The notes under the pieces: model-generated | What the model saw: the letters and a program-made list of their open reading frames with translations, nothing else | Database searches by the model: none | What the model was told of the DNA's origin: nothing | Made by a program: the position numbers and the translations under genes | Assembly: GCA_030681645.1 (NCBI GenBank) | Contig: JAUXRX010000035.1 | Span: 46,131-110,130, forward strand | DNA from: Archangium sp. | Lineage (GTDB): Bacteria; Myxococcota; Myxococcia; Myxococcales; Myxococcaceae | Direction: 5' to 3' | DNA length: 64,000 nt | Shown here: piece after piece, positions 58,593 to 64,000 of the stretch | Layout: every line of letters begins with the position of its first letter | How positions within the stretch are numbered: position 1 is the stretch's first letter

Positions 58593-61538
58593 ATGGTGCT
58601 CCGCCGCCTCCCCGTGGTCCTCGCGTTGGGCTGGCTCGGCTGCGGCCGCGTCTCGGGCCAGGGCGATGAAACCCCCGATGCCTCCACCCTCACCGGGGCC
58701 TGCGTCTCGGGCGCCGAGTGCGCGCTGGGCCAGCACTGCGAGTCGGGCGCGTGCATCGAGGGCACCGAGCTGCCCGACGCCGGCTTCGTCTGTACCCAGG
58801 ACTCCGACTGTCCCCCCGGCGAGCGCTGCCTGCGCAGCAAGGGCGAGTGCGTCGCCCCGATGGTCACCCCCGACGCCGGAGTCATCGACGCGGGCGGCGT
58901 GCCCAACTGCGTCGCTGGTGAAGAGGTCACCTGCGGCGTCTCGAAGCTCGGGGAGTGCCGGCTGGGTGTGTCGCGCTGCGAGAACGACTCCGCGGGCGTG
59001 CTGAACTTCTCCGCCTGCGTGGGCGCCGTGTCCCCGATGAGCGAGGTGTGCGACGGCCTCGACAACGACTGCGACGGCATCACCGACGACGGCCTGCCCG
59101 ACGTGAGCTGCGGCGTGGGGGCGTGCGCGCGCACCACGAGCTCATGCGACACCGGCGCTCCCGTCACCTGCACGCCCGGAGCGCCCGCCGCCGAGGTCTG
59201 CAACGGCGTCGACGACGACTGCGATGGCTCGACGGACGAGGGGCAGCTTCAGCTCACCTGTGGGCAGGGTGCGTGTGCGCGCGCGGTCAACTCCTGCGCG
59301 GCGGGCATGTCGCAGATGTGCGTGCCAGGTCCGTCCGCGCCCGAGGTGTGCAACGGCGTCGACGCCGACTGCCCCGGGCAACCCGATGATGGCTTCGCCG
59401 CGTTGAGCTGCGGGGTGGGCGCCTGCGCCCGCTCCATCGCCTCGTGCCTCGGAGGCACCGCGCAGACCTGTACTCCCGGGCTCCCGGGCGCCGAGGTGTG
59501 CAACGGCGTCGACGACGACTGCAACGGCCAGGTCGACGAAGGCTTCGGCACGGCGAGCTGTGGCGTCGGCACCTGCGCCCGCTCGGTGAACGTCTGCGTG
59601 AGCGGGGTGACGCAGGCCTGCACCGCCGGTGCGCCCGCGCCCGAGCTCTGCGATGGCCTCGACAACGACTGCAACGGCGCGGTCGACGACGGCCTCGGCT
59701 CGAGCAGCTGCGGGGTCGGCGCGTGCGCGCGCACCACGCCCGTCTGCGTCGGGGGCGCGGTGAGCACCTGCGTGGCCGGAACGCCCGCCACCGAGGTCTG
59801 CGACGGCGCGGACAACGACTGCGACGGGCAGGTCGACGAGCTGCTCCCTACCAGCACCTGCGGCCTCGGCATCTGCGCCAACACCATCGCCTCGTGCGTG
59901 GCGGGCGTGCCGCAGACCTGCGCGCCCGGCGTGGGCCGCACCGAGACCTGCGATGGCGTCGACGACGACTGCGACGGCCAGGTCGACGAAGGCTGCTCGT
60001 GCCTCAACGGCGCGACGCGCAGCTGCTACCTCGGGCCGCCGGGCACGGTCGGGGTGGGACGCTGCGTCGCGGGAGACCAGCTCTGCGTGGCCGGCGCCTG
60101 GGCGTCGTGCGTGGGCCAGGCCATTCCCGTCACCGAGGTGTGCAACGGCGTCGATGACGACTGCAATGGCCAGACTGACGAGCTGCTCGGCTCGACCTCC
60201 TGCGGCGCGGGGGCGTGCGCGCGCACCGTGCAGAACTGCGTCGGAGGCGCCACCCAGGCCTGCGCGCCCGGCCCCACCGGCGCCGAGGTGTGCAACGGCG
60301 TCGACGACGACTGTGATGGGCAGACCGATGAGCTGCTCGGCTCGCTCCCCTGCGGCGTCGGCGCGTGTGCGCGCAGCGTGGCCGCGTGCGTGAGCGGCGT
60401 GGCGCAGACCTGCGTCCCCGGCGTCGCGGGCACCGAGGTGTGCGACGGCGCGGACAACGACTGCGATGGGCAGACCGACGAGCTGCTGGGCACGCTGCCC
60501 TGTGGCCTGGGCGTGTGCGCGCGCACCGTGCCCGCGTGCGTGAGCGGCGTGGCGCAGACCTGCGTGCCGGGTGCCTCGACGGCCGAGGTGTGCAACGGCC
60601 TCGACGACGACTGTGACGGCACGCCCGACGACGGCTTCGGCCTGACGAGCTGCGGCCAGGGTGTCTGCGCGCGCACCGTGCAGGCCTGCGTGGCTGGCAT
60701 TCCACAGACCTGTACACCCGGCGCCTCGACCGCCGAGACCTGCAACGGGACGGACGAAGACTGCGACGGCACCGTCGACGACGGCGTGTGCGCGCCGGGC
60801 AGCGTGTGCCCCGCGTCGCGGCAGGTGACGCCGAACAGCACCGTCGCGCTCAACACCAACGCGAGCTCGCCGGTGGGCCGCCCGCTCAGCTGCCTGTGGA
60901 GCGTGGTGAGCCGGCCCGCGACGTCGAGCGGCACGTTCTCGGCGCCGACGAGCTGCGCGTCATCGAACTACGGGGCCGACGTGGTGGGCCTGCACGTGCT
61001 GCGCTTCACCGTCACCGACTCGATGGGGCTCACCTCGAGCTGCGACACCACCGTCGAGGTGCTGCCCACCGGCGACCTCTGGGTCGAGCTCACCTGGAAC
61101 GTGAGCAACGACATGGACCTTCACCTGCTGCACCCGAACGCGGGCAATCGCCGCAACGCGAACTCGTGGAACGACCCCACCTGGGACTGCAACTACCTCA
61201 ACAAGACGCCCGACTGGGACGTGCTGGGCAACGTGGCGGACGACCCTTCGCTCGACCGCGACGTGGTGAGCGGCACCGGCCCGGAGAACACGCGGATCAA
61301 CGTCGCCAACACCACGCACGTGTACTGGGTGGGCGTGCACATGTACTCGTGGGCGGCGAGCCCCACGCCGGTGGTGGCGACGCTTCGCATCTACTGCGCC
61401 GGGCAGCTCAAGCAGACGCTCACCCGCACCTTCAGCACCGCGAAGCAGATGTGGGTGGTGGGCAGCGTGAACTTCAACAACGCGGGCAGCGCGGGTTGCC
61501 TCTTCGCGGCCGATGGAACGAACGTGCAGGTGCCCTGA
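58593..61538 (+). CDS. MopE-like lipoprotein with twelve metal-binding repeats
   Basis: A 981-residue lipoprotein; MVLRRLPVVLALGWLGC is the signal. After two Cys-rich knots (TGACVSGAECALGQHCESGAC; CTQDSDCPPGERC) and a DAG spacer come twelve repeats of about 45-50 residues, each with CNGVDDDCDGQVDE followed by a CGVGACART..C..G....C.PG unit. The Asp-Cys motif is the MopE type ('putative metal-binding'). The last 180 residues form a separate domain (LWVELTWNVSNDMDLHLLHP; WDVLGNVADDPSLDRDVVSGTGPENTRI), like secreted domains that follow MopE motifs. Ca2+ or copper binding is inferred from the family. Confidence 0.9.
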   Translation: MVLRRLPVVLALGWLGCGRVSGQGDETPDASTLTGACVSGAECALGQHCESGACIEGTELPDAGFVCTQDSDCPPGERCLRSKGECVAPMVTPDAGVIDAGGVPNCVAGEEVTCGVSKLGECRLGVSRCENDSAGVLNFSACVGAVSPMSEVCDGLDNDCDGITDDGLPDVSCGVGACARTTSSCDTGAPVTCTPGAPAAEVCNGVDDDCDGSTDEGQLQLTCGQGACARAVNSCAAGMSQMCVPGPSAPEVCNGVDADCPGQPDDGFAALSCGVGACARSIASCLGGTAQTCTPGLPGAEVCNGVDDDCNGQVDEGFGTASCGVGTCARSVNVCVSGVTQACTAGAPAPELCDGLDNDCNGAVDDGLGSSSCGVGACARTTPVCVGGAVSTCVAGTPATEVCDGADNDCDGQVDELLPTSTCGLGICANTIASCVAGVPQTCAPGVGRTETCDGVDDDCDGQVDEGCSCLNGATRSCYLGPPGTVGVGRCVAGDQLCVAGAWASCVGQAIPVTEVCNGVDDDCNGQTDELLGSTSCGAGACARTVQNCVGGATQACAPGPTGAEVCNGVDDDCDGQTDELLGSLPCGVGACARSVAACVSGVAQTCVPGVAGTEVCDGADNDCDGQTDELLGTLPCGLGVCARTVPACVSGVAQTCVPGASTAEVCNGLDDDCDGTPDDGFGLTSCGQGVCARTVQACVAGIPQTCTPGASTAETCNGTDEDCDGTVDDGVCAPGSVCPASRQVTPNSTVALNTNASSPVGRPLSCLWSVVSRPATSSGTFSAPTSCASSNYGADVVGLHVLRFTVTDSMGLTSSCDTTVEVLPTGDLWVELTWNVSNDMDLHLLHPNAGNRRNANSWNDPTWDCNYLNKTPDWDVLGNVADDPSLDRDVVSGTGPENTRINVANTTHVYWVGVHMYSWAASPTPVVATLRIYCAGQLKQTLTRTFSTAKQMWVVGSVNFNNAGSAGCLFAADGTNVQVP
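59044..60787 (+). repeat. Twelve-unit coding repeat of the MopE-like gene
   Basis: Units of about 140-150 bases recur twelve times, each with the core TGCAACGGCGTCGACGACGA or close variants. All variation keeps the frame and the Cys positions. It is a coding repeat, not an array with spacers. Confidence 0.85.
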
Positions 61539-61570
61539 GCGCCGGGTGATGTGGTAGCTGCCGGTCCGCG

Positions 61571-63709
61571 ATGACGGGGCGTCGGGTCCACGCAGGGGCC
61601 GTGATGTGGGCTGCGGTCTCGCTCCTGGGCACGGGGCTCCTCTCTCCCGGGTGGGTCTTCGGCAAGTACCCCAACCTCGCGCTGGCGCTCGGTCGTGGCG
61701 AGCTGACCGCCGCGCAGGTGGGCGACGCCAGCCCGGCCTACCTGCTCCTGCACGCGGTCGCGGCGCCTGGCTTCGTCCGCTGGCTGCAGGCGGTCATCGC
61801 CGCGCTGACGGTGGCGGCGCTCTTCGAGGTGCTGCACCGGCGAGCCGGGCCGTTGGCGGCGTGGCTGGGCGCGGGCCTGCTCGCGACGGCCCAGCAGTGG
61901 TGGGTCTACAGCGCCGTGATGGAGCCGGACCTGCTCATCGGCGCGGCGGTCGCCCTGAGCATTGCGCTGGTCGAGGGCGCACCCTCGCCGCGGCGGCTGG
62001 GCTGGGCGGGGCTGCTCGCGGGGTTGGCGGTTGCGCTGAGGCCCACGGCGCTGCTGTTCGGCGTGCTCCTGTTGGTGTGGCTGGTGCGGACCAGCACCCG
62101 GCGCGGGGTCGCGGCGTTCGTGGTGGCTGCCGTGCTCGCGAGCGTCCTGCCTTCGATGGTCCTGCGGGCGCGGGCGGGACACGATCTCCGCGGCACGATG
62201 AGCGCGGGGCAGGTCTTCCACCAGTCGCACCGCCCTGAGTCGCTCGGGTTTGGCGCGACGTTCCCCTCGCTCCTGAAGATCGTCGAGGCCCAGGCCAGCG
62301 CGAGTGGAGCCCACCCGCCCGACTACGCGCACGAGCTGTACAGGGAGCTCGCGCGGGTGAGCGACTCGCGGCGTACCAGCGCCGCGGAGGCCGAGCTGTT
62401 CTGGATCGATCGCAGCCTCTCGTTCTTCCGCGCTCACCCGCTCGCGGCGGCGCGCCAGGGGGTGGAGAAGGTCATCGGCTTCGTCGTCCCTCCGAACGGC
62501 GAATACGACATCCCCGCGGTGCAGCCGCTGCTCCGCCGCGCGCCGGGCGTGCCGCTCCGCTGGCTGACGATGCTGGCCTGCGGCTGCCTCGCGGTGTTGA
62601 TCGCCACGCGCGCGGCCGTGGGTCGACCCTGGCTGATTCACTGGTTCTCGTCGCTGGTGGTGGCGCTCCTCTTCTACTTCCATGGCCGCTACGCGGTGGG
62701 CCTGGTGCCGAGCCTGGCGGCGCTCATCGGCCTGGGCCTCGCGGCTGCGTGGAAGGAGCGTCGGAAGCTGTGGCCGGTGGTCCTGCCCCTGGCCCCCCTG
62801 CTGCTCCTCGCGACGCCCACCGTCAGGTGGAACGACCGGATGGTGGAGCGCCTCGGCAGGATCGACACGGATCCAGCGATGACGCCCGCGAGCCGGGAAG
62901 CGGCGCGGGCCCGGTACCTCGACGAGCAGGCGGCCCTGCCGGACGTCTTCTGGCCCACCTCGCCTCACGGAACCGGCGTCGGCGCAGGCGACCTCGACCT
63001 GGCGCGCCAGGCCGCGCAGCTCGCCGTGGCGCGCTATGGAACGGACTCGCCGGTCGACGCGACGTTGGCCGCGGCGCTCTGGGCCGCCGCGGATCAATGC
63101 GAGACCGCCGTGGAGCTGGCCGATCGCGTGTCCGGGTCAGGCTTCGTGTGGGCGCTGGGCGACCGCTCGATCGATCCACGACTCATCGCGAGTGACTGCC
63201 TGGTGAAGCTCGGGCGCTTCGAAGCGGCGCTCCAACGGCTGGAAGCGTCCAACCTCGAGCACCCCGGCCGGCTCGACACGCTCGCGAGGCTGATCGCCGC
63301 CGGCGACGTGGGCCACCCCACCGACGTGGTGCGGTGGGAAGAAGACCTCGTCGCCCTGCACGACGCGGCCAGCGTGCACTTCGCCCTGGCCGGTGCCCGG
63401 CGACGCTGGGGAGACCCCCAGGGTGCGCTCGTCGAGGCGGACTGGCTGAGAGCCCACTGGCCGGCGGCGGCGCCGTTTGCCGAACACGAACGCGCCCTGT
63501 GTTTCGTCGAGCTGCATCAGGCCGAGGCGGCCCTGGAGGCGTGGGCGAAGAGCCTCCCGGTGCACGCGGGGCTCCACGAGCAGCACCGCCTGGACCCGTT
63601 CGTGGTGGCGTTGACCCAGAGTGCGCCGGGCGATGCGCGGGTGGCGGCGCTGGCCCGCGCCCACTGGCTCAAGCGCGGGAAGGTCATGGGTCCGCAGGGC
63701 AGCGACTGA
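61571..63709 (+). CDS. GT-C-like membrane protein with C-terminal helical domain
   Basis: A 712-residue protein. About nine membrane spans fill residues 10-430 (for example MWAAVSLLGTGLLSPGWVF, WLQAVIAALTVAALFEVL, GWAGLLAGLAVALRPTALLFGVLLLVWLV and LVPSLAALIGLGLAAAW). The ALRPTALLFGVLLLVW region and MEPDLLIGAAVAL resemble the GT39/ArnT group of polyprenyl-phosphate-sugar transferases. Residues 480-712 form TPR-like helix pairs (ASDCLVKLGRFEAALQRLEASNLEHPGRLDTLARLIAAGD). A broken polyprenol-phosphate-mannose-synthase-like gene follows, which would supply the donor lipid in such a pathway. Confidence 0.75.
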   Translation: MTGRRVHAGAVMWAAVSLLGTGLLSPGWVFGKYPNLALALGRGELTAAQVGDASPAYLLLHAVAAPGFVRWLQAVIAALTVAALFEVLHRRAGPLAAWLGAGLLATAQQWWVYSAVMEPDLLIGAAVALSIALVEGAPSPRRLGWAGLLAGLAVALRPTALLFGVLLLVWLVRTSTRRGVAAFVVAAVLASVLPSMVLRARAGHDLRGTMSAGQVFHQSHRPESLGFGATFPSLLKIVEAQASASGAHPPDYAHELYRELARVSDSRRTSAAEAELFWIDRSLSFFRAHPLAAARQGVEKVIGFVVPPNGEYDIPAVQPLLRRAPGVPLRWLTMLACGCLAVLIATRAAVGRPWLIHWFSSLVVALLFYFHGRYAVGLVPSLAALIGLGLAAAWKERRKLWPVVLPLAPLLLLATPTVRWNDRMVERLGRIDTDPAMTPASREAARARYLDEQAALPDVFWPTSPHGTGVGAGDLDLARQAAQLAVARYGTDSPVDATLAAALWAAADQCETAVELADRVSGSGFVWALGDRSIDPRLIASDCLVKLGRFEAALQRLEASNLEHPGRLDTLARLIAAGDVGHPTDVVRWEEDLVALHDAASVHFALAGARRRWGDPQGALVEADWLRAHWPAAAPFAEHERALCFVELHQAEAALEAWAKSLPVHAGLHEQHRLDPFVVALTQSAPGDARVAALARAHWLKRGKVMGPQGSD

Positions 63710-63737
63710 GCCGCGAAGAAAGGCCGCCGCCCTGACC

Positions 63738-63860
63738 GTGCGGCTATGCTCCGCGTTCGTCATCATCCCCACGTACAACGAACGCGACAACCTCGGCCCC
63801 ATCACCGCGGCCGTGCTCAAGGCCGACCAGCGCGTCGACATCCTGGTGGTGGACGACAAC
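63738..63860 (+). pseudogene. Polyprenol-phosphate mannose synthase-like gene, cut after VVDDN
   Basis: From GTG 63738 the frame encodes FVIIPTYNERDNLGPITAAV and ends the family motif VDILVVDDN. This is the opening of DPM1-type GT2 enzymes that make polyprenyl-phosphate mannose. The expected continuation (SPDGTG) is missing: at 63861 the sequence turns into transposase coding sequence in another frame. Only about 41 codons remain, so the gene is dead at this site. Confidence 0.8.
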
Positions 63861-63862
63861 AG

Positions 63863-64000
63863 GCCCTGGTGCGTCGCCTCGTCGCGCTCGTCCCTCCGGC
63901 GCGGCTTCACCTCACCTCGTTCCACGGCGCCTACGGCCCCAACGCCGGCCTGCGTCCGCTCGTCACCCAATCGCCCCCGCCGACGGTGTACGGCGTGGGG
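63863..64000 (+). mobile_element. Fragment of an IS91-type (Y2) transposase
   Basis: In the frame beginning at 63863 the 46 codons read ALVRRLVALVPPARLHLTSF then HGAYGPNAGLRPLV. The pattern LVPPxRxHLxxxHGxxxPNAxLRxLV is characteristic of the C-terminal part of IS91/IS801 (Y2) transposases. Only this fragment is visible and it runs off the window; its N-terminal catalytic part is absent. It joins the truncated mannose synthase gene directly. Confidence 0.75.

Noticed and set aside
56752..59004. 750-codon plus-strand frame
   Set aside because: It runs antisense to the triple beta-helix gene and then joins the MopE-like gene in a wrong frame; no ribosome site or domain.
59044..60787. Regular 140-150 bp periodicity as non-coding array
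   Set aside because: All units keep one reading frame and invariant Cys/Asp positions, so selection acts on protein.

Overview
The window is high-GC DNA with almost gapless coding and strong third-position G/C. Its protein repertoire is typical of Myxococcota: a Ser/Thr kinase with the HRDVSPQN catalytic loop, an FHA-type sigma-54 activator, ECF sigma/anti-sigma pairs, a caspase-like protease, MopE-type Cys/Asp repeats, a DUF1592/DUF1552 pair, and many lipoproteins with Gly-rich or Asp-Ala-Gly linkers. I cannot assign a genus. No rRNA, tRNA, CRISPR array or replication origin was seen. About 21 proteins carry a lipoprotein signal peptide, so the main theme is the cell envelope and surface.

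Layout. 1-5519 (+): the tail of an unknown gene, then three secreted proteins (EPND repeats, beta-helix, Cys-rich). 5516-20100 (-): a long co-directional run. In transcription order it holds a glycosidase-like lipoprotein, an alpha/beta-hydrolase-like lipoprotein, an exported beta-rich protein, an ECF sigma factor with a membrane-anchored helical partner, a MopE-like lipoprotein, an SGNH-type lipoprotein, an FG-GAP lipoprotein, a membrane protein, the FHA sigma-54 activator, a Ser/Thr kinase and a GNAT acetyltransferase. 20430-24972 (+): a DAG-repeat lipoprotein, the DUF1592/DUF1552 pair and a truncated lipoprotein. 24993-30879: two small SpoIIAA/STAS-like proteins, a beta-propeller lipoprotein, a TPR membrane protein and a LytM-type peptidoglycan protein. 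31128-35681 (+): an ECF sigma, anti-sigma and caspase/EF-hand operon with a beta-propeller lipoprotein. 35967-40585 (+): a GH63/MGH1-like glucosidase with a ROK sugar kinase, a small membrane protein and a Uma2 nuclease. 40595-46384 (-): an NmrA-like protein, a transglutaminase-like protein, a HmuY-like lipoprotein, a Ham1 pyrophosphatase fused to an unknown helical domain, and a Sel1 lipoprotein. 46475-63709: an FG-GAP lipoprotein, a GT-C-like membrane protein, a YdcF protein, a DUF3857/transglutaminase pair (one intact, one without catalytic residues), a propeller-like lipoprotein, a triple beta-helix lipoprotein, a 12-repeat MopE-like lipoprotein and a second GT-C-like membrane protein. 63738-64000: a polyprenol-phosphate-mannose-synthase-like gene cut off after VVDDN and joined to an IS91-type transposase fragment.

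The signals least explained by ordinary annotation are these. Two roughly 60-bp inverted repeats flank the glycosidase-like lipoprotein gene. A nearly identical leader lies before the ECF sigma gene and the MopE-like gene. Short duplicated gene fragments frame the 29.4-35.9 kb block. The sigma-54 activator has a Gln-Asp Walker B. A Ham1 domain is fused to an unknown His-rich domain. The window ends in an IS91-like junction. Most function calls rest on motifs read by eye; no database search was possible.
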